Part shown: positions 19,801-27,517 of the stretch, piece after piece
Layout of the letters: the number at the start of each line of letters is the position of its first letter
Position numbering within the stretch: position 1 is the first letter of the stretch
Assembly: GCA_041946965.1 (NCBI GenBank)
Contig: JBHGBM010000019.1
Span: forward strand, 12,649-76,648
Direction: 5' to 3'
Length of the DNA stretch: 64,000 bases
Source of the DNA: JBHGBM01 sp041946965
Lineage (GTDB): Bacteria; Acidobacteriota; Terriglobia; Bryobacterales; Bryobacteraceae
Notes under the pieces: generated by a model
Database searches by the model: none
The model's input: the letters and a program-made list of their open reading frames with translations, nothing else
What the model was told of the DNA's origin: nothing
Position numbers and translations under genes: made by a program

Positions 19801-20045
19801 CGCCTGAAGCCGGCGGATTCGGCCTCAATACTATAGGAGCCGGAAACCAGCCCCAGGATCTGGTAAAACCCGGTCGATCCGGTGGTCGTCTCCCGGATGC
19901 TTCCCGTACCCTCATTCGTGATGGTCACCTTCGAATCGGCCACCACCGCGCCGCTTGGGTCCTTCACGTAGCCGCTGATGTTCCCGTTCGTCTGTCCCCA
20001 GAGCGGGGCGCAAAGCAACAGCGCGCGTACCAGGCGAGATTTCAT
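16824..20045 (-). CDS. TonB-dependent receptor, Oar-like
   Basis: 1073 residues with a GGAGG site about 8 nt before the ATG. Signal peptide (LVRALLLCAPLWGQ), carboxypeptidase-regulatory domain (about 22-105, GYVKDPSGAVVADSKVTI to ESAGFRRYRNSG), plug (about 110-235, LPLNGRNVMRLAATLPGV and VPPPDAVQEFRIQTSAFS) and a long beta-barrel ending in RAVQLGLKFLW. The plug contains a Gly/Asn-rich loop (NVNGGRANMNYNRFNGTYFNN). It is divergent from the Gfo/Idh remnant and CocE hydrolase, with 180 bp between them that probably hold both promoters. Ligand unknown. Confidence 0.92.
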   Translation of the reverse strand: MKSRLVRALLLCAPLWGQTNGNISGYVKDPSGAVVADSKVTITNEGTGSIRETTTGSTGFYQILGLVSGSYSIEAESAGFRRYRNSGVFLRVDENLRADIILQLGQLNESVEVSAESALVDTRSSQTAASIEDRRLVDLPLNGRNVMRLAATLPGVLGVSAPDNSDITDARGGPRMNVNGGRANMNYNRFNGTYFNNPSRNTGLNVPPPDAVQEFRIQTSAFSAETGRNAGANVTVVSRQGTNQFHGTLWEFHRNDNLNARSFFQTARPQLIQNQYGAAAGGPIKRNRAFIFGSYEGTKDRRQAAETTAFPPTRAEASGDFSGLTSRQLVNPADNTPFPGNRIPGSLIDPAARKLLEFVPAVERGSIQAVAPAIRNAELVMFRHDLNLTGSQNLFVHYYLNQNTLSEQGLAYGSNIPGWTGRQRQPRAQNLGLNHVWTISPSKLNQLTLGFTRSFSLDTPLVTRTPQELDIREMPVYTNGGSPQFTVTGRITLASGGPTKFVSNTYQVQDNFTWIRNRHTIKAGGEYMDLSFFQAFLGPPAFTFNGQRTGGGSAARGDSLADFLLGAYQQLTVTNGVRNNDGLGNFYVGYVQDDWKVSSRLTLNIGLRYELPTPWVDKYDAIVAVIPDSSVRSTRFPKAPVGMLFPGDLPRGLYHADKNNFAPRVGFAWDVFGDGRTAVRGAFGVFYDTINTDSIAQENQPFAGGRRAFTGGRLVNPFSSVGAQAPPAFIDPGAFTFTYPINGLFSVQNPNLKTTYINSWNFTIQRQIGRDWMVSGAYIGKTGIKLLAYRPFNAAIYIPGTDAQGRPRSTEGNADSRVPFAPGVYGPQGYYLDNPFTSSYHAAQFEANKRFSKGLQLSANYTLSKALDSSSTISLGGCVANPYDIRASKGRGDWDRRHAFVASGIYTPPVHVKQKGLLGRLLGGWSVSGITSVQSGSPVTATTGQNTALDGTTCQGSYHPNIVGQIERDHSSRTDMITQFFNRGAFAMPATGTYGTAARGMFSGPASVSTDAALLKDVNLTEGTRVQLRADFSNLFNQVNFSNPVAQLANPRFGQITGAGSGRAVQLGLKFLW

Positions 20046-20225
20046 GGTTTATGCCTCCAGACAACGGATTGGTACAAGTATACCGAAGAGATTGGCGAGG
20101 AAGGCAACAGCAGCTTCTCCCGGCATGAATAGAGGCGCCCGGTGGCGCCAGGAGGCCGTCGAGTAAGTCGTAAAATGGAAATCCAGGCCAGGGGCCGGGG
20201 TCAGAAACGTGATCGGAGAGTAGAC

Positions 20226-20951
20226 GTGCAAACACCCCGGAGTTTTGCGGGTACGGGCCTCGCGGCGGCTCTTTGCGCCGGAGAGTTGCGGAACCTGAAT
20301 CCGCGCGCCAAAGGCGCCAACGAGAAGATCGCGCTGGCGCTCATCGGCGGCCACAACCAGGGCAACGGAGTCGCGTTGCGGGCCATCGAGCGGGGTGCGG
20401 ATATCAAAACCATCTGCGACATCGATGACGCCGTGTGCGCCAAGTTCGCCGGAGCCGCCGTGGCGAAACAGAAGAGCAGACCCCTCGCGGTGAGGGACTT
20501 TCGCCGCGTGTTGGACGACAAAGCCATAAACGGCGTCATCATCGCCGCGCCCGAGCACTGGCACATCCACATGGCGCTCCTCGCCTGCCGGGCCGGAAAA
20601 GACGCATATGTTGAGAAACCCCTGTCCCAGACCATACGGGAAGGCCAACTGATCCGGGACGCCGCCAGAAAGTACAACCGCGTTGTGCAGGTGGGCATAC
20701 ATCGGCGCAGCGCGGAGCACAACCGCGGCGCCATGGAATACATCGCGTCCGGGAGGCCCGGAGAAGAAAGTCGTTGCGGGCAAGGGACAGGTGCTCAAGC
20801 AGGCAAGACCGCCCGCATCAGCACGACGCTCCGTCACCTGGGCGCCGCCATCGACTTCGACCTGAAAACCGGGACATTCCCCGGCAACGCGCGGGCGAAT
20901 GCGATGCTCACGAAGGAATACCGTAAAGGATATGAGTTGCCGAAAGTGTAG
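20226..20951 (+). pseudogene. Gfo/Idh/MocA oxidoreductase with internal deletion
   Basis: The frame from a GTG (QTPRSFAGTGLAAALCAG, a weakened Tat-like leader) codes for a Rossmann N-terminal domain: IALALIGGHNQGNG, ADIKTICDIDD, GVIIAAPEHWHIHMALLACRAGKDAYVEKPLSQT and VVQVGIHRRS. The EKP catalytic-lysine motif is present. After GAMEYIASGRPG (about residue 180) the text loses family character for about 25 codons. It then resumes with the typical C-terminal end (DFDLKTGTFPG, ANAMLTKEYRKGYELPKV). Family members are usually about 400-450 residues; this one is 241, so most of the substrate-binding domain is missing, with a frame change at the scar. It is probably inactive. Its 3' end overlaps the CocE gene by 20 nt. 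Confidence 0.72.
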
Positions 20952-22821
20952 CGCCGCGGCTTCCCTCCTGGTTTTCACGCTGGGATGGGCCCGCGCGGAA
21001 TCCGCGGAGTACGGCATCGCCGTGTCGCGCAAGGTCATGGTTCCGATGCGCGACGGCGTGCGGTTGAGCACGGACATCTACCTGCCCGCGCGGAACGGCA
21101 CCCCGGCGGCGGGCAAGTTTCCCGCGATCGTCGAGCGCACGCCCTACGGCGCCGGGAAGGCCGAGCCGTGGGCGAACTATTTCGTGCCCAAAGGATACGT
21201 CGCGGTCGCGCAGGACGTGCGCGGCCGCTTCGGCTCCCAGGGCCGCTGGTTCCCGTTGCGGGACGACGTCAACGACGGCTACGACCTGGCGCAGTGGATC
21301 GGCCGGCAGCCCTGGTCGAACGGCAGGATCGGCACGGTGGGCACATCCTACGCCGGCGGCACGCAGCACGCCATGGCCATCGGCGGCGCCCCGCATCTGG
21401 CGGCCATGGTCCCGACCGATGCCATGTCCAACCCGGGCCGGTATGGCGTGCGCCACAACGGTGCGTTCGAGTTGCGCTTTTTCAACTGGATCTTCCTGTT
21501 CGGCAACAGTCCGAGCGGCGGCTACAGCCCGCCCGGAGCGCTGTTCTACCCCGCGCCGGACCCGGAGACGCGCGCCGTGCTGGCTTCGCTCGGCCGGCAG
21601 GTGGTGGAGTATGTCAAAGCGCTGCCCCTGCGGCGGGGCACGTCGCCCTTGCGCCTCGCGCCGGAGTACGAGGACTGGCTGATTGAAGCCATGAGCCACG
21701 GCGATTACGACCGCTTCTGGAAGGACTGCGGCGTGGACGTCGCCAGCCACGTCGCGGAATACAAGGACATCCCTGTCTACCACGTGAGCGGCTGGTACGA
21801 CTCCTGGGGCACGCCGGTGGCCAACATCAATTACCCGCTGCTGGCGAAGGCCAAGAAGAGCCCGCAGCGGTTGATCATGGGCCCCTGGACGCACGGCGGC
21901 CAGACCTCGAGCTTTGCTGGCGAGGCGGAGTTCGGCCCCACGGCCGCGATCGACTTCAACGCGCTGCGCCTCCGCTGGTTCGAACGCTGGCTGAAAGGCG
22001 TCGAGAACGGCGTGGAGCGCGAAGCCCCGGTGCGCATTTTCGTGATGGGAGGCGGCGACGCGCACAAGACCGCTGAGGGCCGTGTGTTCGTGGGCGGCTC
22101 CTGGCGGGATGAGCGGGAGTGGCCGCCGGCGCGCTCCAAGCCCACTCCGTTCTATCTGAACGCGGGCGGCCGCCTGACCGAATCCACGCCCGCCGCGGCG
22201 CCTCCCACGAAATACCTCTTCGATCCGCGCGAACCGGCGCCCACCATCGGCGGCAACGTCTCCTCCGAGGGAGTGCTGATGCCGCGCGGCGCCATGGACC
22301 AGCGCTGCCGCAAGAATCTCTGGTCCTGCAAGGATGAGCGGCCGCTCTCGGCGCGCAATGACGTGCTGGTGTTCCAGACCGAGCCGCTGGCAAAGCCCGT
22401 GGAGGTCACCGGGCGCCTGATCGTCAAGCTGTGGATCTCATCGAGCGCGCCGGACACGGATTTCACCGCCAAGCTCATCGACGTGTATCCGCCCAACCGG
22501 GATTTTCCCGCGGGAATCGACCTGAACGTGGCGGACAGCATTGTACGCGCGCGCTATCGCGAATCGCTCGAGAAAGCGGTGATGATGACGCCCGGCCAGG
22601 TCTACCCGGTGACCATCGAGATGTACCCCACGTCGCTGGTGTTCGCCAAGGGGCACCGCATCCGCCTGGACATATCCAGCAGCAACTTCCCGCGGTTCGA
22701 CGTGAACCCGAACACGGGCGAGCCGTTGAACGACAACCGCGGCTGGAGCGTCGCGGAGAACGCGGTCTATCACGATCCTGGCCGCCCCTCGCACATCCTG
22801 CTGCCCATCATGCCGCAGTAA
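20932..22821 (+). CDS. CocE/NonD-family hydrolase (X-Pro dipeptidyl-peptidase S15 fold)
   Basis: 629 residues from MSCRKCSAAASLLVFTLGWARA, which gives a clear signal peptide. The alternative ATG 11 codons upstream does not. The catalytic domain contains KVMVPMRDGVRLSTDIYLP, FVPKGYVAVAQDVRGRFGSQG and the nucleophile elbow GTSYAG (Ser about 139). The later acid and histidine lie in the VYHVSGWYDSW and LIMGPWTHGG segments, as usual for this alpha/beta-hydrolase family. The C-terminal third is the jelly-roll X-Pro dipeptidyl-peptidase domain (VTGRLIVKLWISSSAPDTDF to GHRIRLDISSSNFPRF). Such enzymes cleave esters or amides; the substrate is not predictable. It overlaps the end of the damaged Gfo/Idh gene. 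Confidence 0.9.
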   Translation: MSCRKCSAAASLLVFTLGWARAESAEYGIAVSRKVMVPMRDGVRLSTDIYLPARNGTPAAGKFPAIVERTPYGAGKAEPWANYFVPKGYVAVAQDVRGRFGSQGRWFPLRDDVNDGYDLAQWIGRQPWSNGRIGTVGTSYAGGTQHAMAIGGAPHLAAMVPTDAMSNPGRYGVRHNGAFELRFFNWIFLFGNSPSGGYSPPGALFYPAPDPETRAVLASLGRQVVEYVKALPLRRGTSPLRLAPEYEDWLIEAMSHGDYDRFWKDCGVDVASHVAEYKDIPVYHVSGWYDSWGTPVANINYPLLAKAKKSPQRLIMGPWTHGGQTSSFAGEAEFGPTAAIDFNALRLRWFERWLKGVENGVEREAPVRIFVMGGGDAHKTAEGRVFVGGSWRDEREWPPARSKPTPFYLNAGGRLTESTPAAAPPTKYLFDPREPAPTIGGNVSSEGVLMPRGAMDQRCRKNLWSCKDERPLSARNDVLVFQTEPLAKPVEVTGRLIVKLWISSSAPDTDFTAKLIDVYPPNRDFPAGIDLNVADSIVRARYRESLEKAVMMTPGQVYPVTIEMYPTSLVFAKGHRIRLDISSSNFPRFDVNPNTGEPLNDNRGWSVAENAVYHDPGRPSHILLPIMPQ

Positions 22822-22832
22822 CAGGAGGATGC

Positions 22833-22904
22833 TTTCCGTTCGCCGAGCTCGTCAAGGAGCGCGCCGCCAAAGGCTTCACCAACATCCTGGAAGGCGCTAC
22901 CGGG
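22833..22904 (+). pseudogene. Short gene relic after CocE (tentative)
   Basis: Directly after the CocE stop and an AGGAGG, one frame reads FPFAELVKERAAKGFTNILEG, a coherent amphipathic protein fragment of about 24 codons, and then runs into the 3' end of the convergent PTS gene. It has no start or end of its own. It looks like the tail of a lost gene left by a deletion. I do not recognise the family, and chance is possible in GC-rich DNA. Confidence 0.3.
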
Positions 22905-24255
22905 ATACCCCCTTTCCCAGGTCCTTGAGAACCTGGTCATAGGCGGGCGAGTTGACGTAATCGTCCACCGGGTAAATGCGCGCTTGAGGAGCGATCTGGC
23001 TCACGCGCGCGGCCAGGCTGCGCTGGCAGACCACCATTTCCGCGCCGGGGGGCAACTCGCTGAGGGCTTTGTGGGTCACCTCGATTTTTGCTCCGGCCGA
23101 GGCGACCTTCTTGCGCAGCGCGGCCGCCCCCATGACTGAGGACCCCATCCCGGCTTCGCAAACGAAGTAGATGGCGGCGGGCAGCGCTACCGGTTGCGGT
23201 GCGGCGGGCTCCGTGGCCAGGCGGAACTGCTCCGCGCCTGGCTGTGCCGGGCTCGCCCGTTTCACGATCGGCGCCGCCACCAGAAACGTGACCACCGCTC
23301 CTGTGGCGATGCCGCAAAGCACCGGCAGCAAGCCACCCTTGGGGGCCAGCGCGATCGCCGTGAAGACACTGCCCGGCGACCAGGTCGCGACCAGGCCCGC
23401 GTGCATGGCCGTGAACACTCCCGCGGCCGCGCATCCGCCCGCGATCATCGCCACCACGGTCAGCGGATTCATCAGCACGAAAGGAAAATACAACTCATGT
23501 ATCCCGCCGAACAGGTGGATCAGCAAAGCTCCCGGCGCCGAGCTCCGGGTGGTGCCCTTGCCGAACAGCCAGTAGGCGCACAGCAACCCGGCCCCCTGGC
23601 CGGGATTGGGTTCGAGCAGGAAGATAATCGACTTCCCCAGTTGCCGCGCCTCGGCCACCCCCAGCGGTGCGAGTACGCCGTGGTGGATGGCGTTATTGAT
23701 GAACAACACCTTGCCGGGCTCGATGAACAGTGCAATCAGCGGCAGATAGCCCGCGCTGGTGATCTTTCGCGCTCCGGCCGACAAGGCCGCGGTCAACCCC
23801 GCCACAAAGGGTCCCGCTATCGTGAAGCCCGCCAGCGCCATTCCCATGCCCAGAATTCCGGCCGAGAAGTTGTTCACGAGCATCTCGAAGCCCATGGGCG
23901 CCCGCCGTCCGCAGCGTTCATCGAATTGTTTGAGCAGCCAGGCCGAAAAGGGTCCCATGGTCATGGCGCCGATAAACATGGGAACGGTGCTCCCAGCCAC
24001 CATTCCCATCGTGCTCACCGCGCCTACCAACCCGCCCCGCACCCCGTGAACCAGGCGGCCGCCCGTGTATCCGATCAAGATCGGCAGCAGGTTCAGGATC
24101 ATGGGTTCGATCAGCCTGGCAAGCCGCGGGTTGGGAAACCAGCCCGCCGGCAGAAACAGCGCGGTGATCAATCCCCAGGCGATGAACGCGCCGATATTGG
24201 GAATCACCATGCCGGCCATGAACCCGCCGACTTTCTGCATTCGAGCTTGAATCAT
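22897..24255 (-). CDS. mtlA: PTS mannitol-type EIICB component
   Basis: 452 residues from MIQARMQKVGGFMAGMVIPN, with AGGGAG about 10 nt upstream. The longer frame adds a basic leader and is rejected. It follows MtlA closely: PNIGAFIAWGLITALFLPAGW, GYTGGRLVHGVRGG, GFEMLVNNFSAG, EPGKVLFINNAIHHGVLAPLG, and FGGIHELYFPFVLMNP with the GIHE motif of the membrane IIC domain (about 1-340). A IIB domain follows a Pro/Ala linker, with the phosphocysteine motif CEAGMGSSVMG. The IIA domain found at the C-terminus of E. coli MtlA is absent, so EIIA, HPr and EI must come from elsewhere. It would import and phosphorylate mannitol or a similar hexitol. Confidence 0.88.
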   Translation of the reverse strand: MIQARMQKVGGFMAGMVIPNIGAFIAWGLITALFLPAGWFPNPRLARLIEPMILNLLPILIGYTGGRLVHGVRGGLVGAVSTMGMVAGSTVPMFIGAMTMGPFSAWLLKQFDERCGRRAPMGFEMLVNNFSAGILGMGMALAGFTIAGPFVAGLTAALSAGARKITSAGYLPLIALFIEPGKVLFINNAIHHGVLAPLGVAEARQLGKSIIFLLEPNPGQGAGLLCAYWLFGKGTTRSSAPGALLIHLFGGIHELYFPFVLMNPLTVVAMIAGGCAAAGVFTAMHAGLVATWSPGSVFTAIALAPKGGLLPVLCGIATGAVVTFLVAAPIVKRASPAQPGAEQFRLATEPAAPQPVALPAAIYFVCEAGMGSSVMGAAALRKKVASAGAKIEVTHKALSELPPGAEMVVCQRSLAARVSQIAPQARIYPVDDYVNSPAYDQVLKDLGKGVSR

Positions 24256-24504
24256 CCGGGAAACGCTCCCTTCGCCTCCCGCCGCAAGCGGCCACGGTTC
24301 CCGCCGGGCCGGGCGAGGCCGCCACGTCCGCGGCCCCATCGCCTATACGCTGGAGATTGGCTGGAACCAGCGAGTATATCGAATTGACGTTCTCTGCGGG
24401 GGAGGGGCGAATCCGGGCCGGCGCCGGGTAGCGGCGACTGCTGCCCATCTGCGGGAAATAGTGCCGCGACGTCCCGATTGCGCGTAGACTGGTAGGCCAG
24501 ACCG

Positions 24505-26616
24505 ATGCAGATTTCCAGACGCGAATTCATCCCGGTAATCGCCGCCACGGCCATCGAAGACCGCATCATCGGCGCCCCGCAGGCCGGAGCCGGCCGCATT
24601 CCCTGGTACCGGAAAATGCGGCGTTGCGGCCAGATCAACTACAACTACCGCGATCCATTGGTGCTCGATATCGGCTACTGGATCGACTACTGGAGCAGCC
24701 TCAAGGTTGACGCCGTGCTCCTGAACGCGGGTGGCGGGGTGTGCTTCTACCCGACGAAGATCCCCTACCACCATAAGAGCGAGTTTCTCGGAAATCGCGA
24801 TCTGTTCGGAGATTTTGCGAAGGCCGCCAAGAAGGCTGGCATCCGCGTGGTTGCCCGGCTTGACTGCAATTTTGCGTTCGAGGAAGCCTGGAAGGCCCGT
24901 CCGGAGTGGTTCATGCGGAACGAGAAAGGCGAGCCCGTATGGCGCCGGGACGCCCCCGGGCTGTACTCGACCTGCATGTTCTCCACCTACTTCTCTGAGC
25001 AGATGACGTCGATCATCGAAGAGATCAACGACCTCTACGACGTGGATGGCTTCTTCACCAACGGCTGGCCGGGCGCGGGCCGCCGGGGACCGTGCTATTG
25101 CGCGAGCTGCAATCGCCTGCCGGCTCGCAAAGGGCCTGCCTTCCACGAACTGCATCTGGCGCGCGTCCTGGAAATCTGGAAACTCTGGGACGGCGCCGCC
25201 AGGCGGAAGAAATGGGACAGCGTCTACGTGGGAAACCTCGGCGGCGGCATCCGCGCGTCCACCAACCTGAAGAAACTGGGTGAAGTGGCGGGATGGTTCA
25301 ACGCGGACCATCAGGGGCGGAACGGCGACACGCCCATCTGGGATTGCGCGCAGCAGGGCCGCGTGGCCCAGTCCATCATGGAGGGCGGCGTCATCACGAA
25401 CGTGACCGGCGCCTGGTCTACCTCGCGTCCCATGTGGCGTCACGTCGCGAAGTCGCCGGCCGAGACCACCATGTGGCTGGCCCAGACGACCGCCACCGGC
25501 ATGGTCCCCTGGCTCCACTGGCTGGGCGGCGCCCCGGACGACGAGCGCTGGCGCGAAACCGGGCGCCGGTTTTATCAATGGCTGGCGAAGTACGAGCCGC
25601 ATTTCGTAAACCGGCGGTCGATCGCCAATATCGGCGTCGTCTTCTCACAACGGATTCTTGGCTACGAAGCGCCCGGCGGCGGCGATAACACCGAGTTCCT
25701 TCAGGGGCTTTACTACGCGCTGCTGGAGGGCCGGCTGCTTTTCGATTTCGTTCATGAGGACGCTCTCGATCCTCTCGCGCTCAAGAAATATTCCGTGTTG
25801 CTGCTGCCGAATGTCGCGCGGTTGAGCGATGCCCAGTGTCAACGGCTCCGCGATTACGTGCGCTCCGGGGGATCGCTGTTGGCGACCTTCGAGACCAGCC
25901 GTTACACGGACGCCGGCGAGCGCCGCAACGGCCTGGGCATCGCCGATATTCTCGGGGTAAGCGTGGCGGGCGAGGTGCAGGGGCCTACAGGCAACTCGTT
26001 TTTCGCCCGCGTCGAGAGCCCGCACGAAATCCTGAGCGGGTTCGAGCAGACGCGCCTGCTGCCCGGCGCGGAATACCGCCTCCCGGTGAAGGCCGCCGGG
26101 AAATTGGTGCTGAGCGTCGTGCCTCCGTACTCTTCGCATCCGCCGGAGACCGTTTATCCCAAAGTTCCGCGGACTGAAGAGCCCGCTGTGGTGATGACCG
26201 AAAAAGGAACCAGCCGGACCATCTATTTCCCGGGCGATATCGATCGCAGTTGTTGGCGCTCCGGGCATACCGATTTGAGCCGGTTGCTGCAAAACGCGGT
26301 CCGATGGCTGGCGCGCGGATCCATGCCGGTTACGGTGAGCGGCGACGGCATGACCGAGATGGTGGCCTGGGAAACCGAGCCGGGTTTCGCGCTCCACGTG
26401 CTGAACTACAACAATCCCAACATGATGCGCGGCTGGTGGCGGAAGAATTACCCCATTGGCCCGCAGCAGGTGCGGTTCGAGTTGCCCCAAGGCAGGCGGA
26501 TCTCCCGCGCGCGGCTTCTGCGGGCGGAGGCCAGCCTGCCGTTCCGGCAGCAGGGGAGAACCGTCGAGTTCATCATACCCGGCGTTGAGGATTACGAGAT
26601 CGCCGCGCTCGAATAG
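24505..26616 (+). CDS. Tat-exported glycoside-hydrolase-like protein (GHL6/GH42-type)
   Basis: 703 residues. The N-terminus ISRREFIPVIAATA is a twin-arginine signal. Residues about 35-370 form a TIM-barrel-like domain of the hypothetical glycosidase type: SLKVDAVLLNAGG, AKKAGIRVVARLDCNFAFEEAWKARPEWF, DVDGFFTNGW, a CYCASC cysteine cluster (about 198-203) and WLHWLGG. Residues about 375-600 resemble the GH42 trimerisation (glutamine-amidotransferase-like) domain: NIGVVFSQRILG, YSVLLLPNVARLSDAQCQRLRDYVRSGGSLLATFETS. A short beta domain ends the chain. It probably hydrolyses a glycan in the periplasm; the catalytic acids cannot be assigned with confidence. Followed 27 bp later by a cyclase-family gene. 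Confidence 0.75.
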   Translation: MQISRREFIPVIAATAIEDRIIGAPQAGAGRIPWYRKMRRCGQINYNYRDPLVLDIGYWIDYWSSLKVDAVLLNAGGGVCFYPTKIPYHHKSEFLGNRDLFGDFAKAAKKAGIRVVARLDCNFAFEEAWKARPEWFMRNEKGEPVWRRDAPGLYSTCMFSTYFSEQMTSIIEEINDLYDVDGFFTNGWPGAGRRGPCYCASCNRLPARKGPAFHELHLARVLEIWKLWDGAARRKKWDSVYVGNLGGGIRASTNLKKLGEVAGWFNADHQGRNGDTPIWDCAQQGRVAQSIMEGGVITNVTGAWSTSRPMWRHVAKSPAETTMWLAQTTATGMVPWLHWLGGAPDDERWRETGRRFYQWLAKYEPHFVNRRSIANIGVVFSQRILGYEAPGGGDNTEFLQGLYYALLEGRLLFDFVHEDALDPLALKKYSVLLLPNVARLSDAQCQRLRDYVRSGGSLLATFETSRYTDAGERRNGLGIADILGVSVAGEVQGPTGNSFFARVESPHEILSGFEQTRLLPGAEYRLPVKAAGKLVLSVVPPYSSHPPETVYPKVPRTEEPAVVMTEKGTSRTIYFPGDIDRSCWRSGHTDLSRLLQNAVRWLARGSMPVTVSGDGMTEMVAWETEPGFALHVLNYNNPNMMRGWWRKNYPIGPQQVRFELPQGRRISRARLLRAEASLPFRQQGRTVEFIIPGVEDYEIAALE

Positions 26617-26643
26617 CGCCGCAGGAGGGGTAGGTGGAGACCG

Positions 26644-27315
26644 ATGCTCCGCTACGTTGAAGTCAGCCATCGAATCGAAATGGGGATGAAGACGTACCCC
26701 GGCCTTCCCGAACCAAGCGCCGAAGTCCTGCTGGACTACGACGCTTCACAAGCGCGTTATCAAGGGAAAGCGGAGTTTCTCATCGCATCCCTGCACCTCT
26801 GCGGCAACACAGGTACGTACGTGGACTCTCCCCGGCACAGGCACCGGGCAGGAGCCGATCTGGCGGGCATCCCGCTTGAATCCGTCGCCCATGTGCCCGT
26901 GACGAAAATCGACCTCCGTGCTCATGCCGGGCGGGAAGTGGGGATGGATGCTTTCAAGGGTGTGGATCTGGCCGGGAGAGCCGTCCTGATCAATACAGGC
27001 TGGTCGCGGCACTGGCAAACGGATGCCTATTTTGAGAAGAATCCGTTTCTCACCGCTTCCGCATGTGAGTTTCTGGCGGCCTCCGGTGTGCGGTTTGTCG
27101 GCATCGACTCGCTGAACATCGACGATATCGATGATCTGTCCCGGCCGGCGCATACCATCCTCCTGGGCGCCGGCATTCCGGTGTGCGAGCACATGACGAA
27201 CCTCCACGCACTCGCACCTGAGGGCGGGTTCCTCCATGCTGTTCCGATCGCCTGGGTAGGAGGGGCCACGTTTCCAGTCCGGGCTTACGTGGTCTATTCC
27301 AGTTCCACTTTGTGA
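26644..27315 (+). CDS. Cyclase-family protein with altered metal motif
   Basis: 223 residues, preceded by AGGAGG and GGTGGAG sites. The fold and order match the cyclase/kynurenine-formamidase family: VEVSHRIEMGMKTYPG, CGNTGTYVDSPRHRH, GIDSLNIDD, AHTILLGAGIPVCEHMTNLHAL and PIAWVGGATFPVRAY. The usual metal-binding motif H-x-G-T-H-x-D is N-T-G-T-Y-V-D here, so two of the histidine ligands are Asn and Tyr. The downstream His and Glu (AHTILL, CEHM) are kept. It has no signal peptide and is probably cytoplasmic. It may be a variant subfamily or have lost activity. Likely co-transcribed with the glycosidase-like gene. Confidence 0.82.
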   Translation: MLRYVEVSHRIEMGMKTYPGLPEPSAEVLLDYDASQARYQGKAEFLIASLHLCGNTGTYVDSPRHRHRAGADLAGIPLESVAHVPVTKIDLRAHAGREVGMDAFKGVDLAGRAVLINTGWSRHWQTDAYFEKNPFLTASACEFLAASGVRFVGIDSLNIDDIDDLSRPAHTILLGAGIPVCEHMTNLHALAPEGGFLHAVPIAWVGGATFPVRAYVVYSSSTL

Positions 27316-27517
27316 AAAGGAGTTCCGGCTTGCGCGGAGGGTTGGCCGCGAAGTCGGGCGCGAACGGGACGCGACTGGGGACCGGATTGACCCGGCAACT
27401 CGCCCGGTGCACAATCCCAGCTATTTTGACGAACTGCGCGGTCCGGCCAACTTGACGGGAAATCGAGACGGCGCTCGCAACGCGTCGGCAAGGGCGCGCC
27501 GGATCACCGCCGATGAA

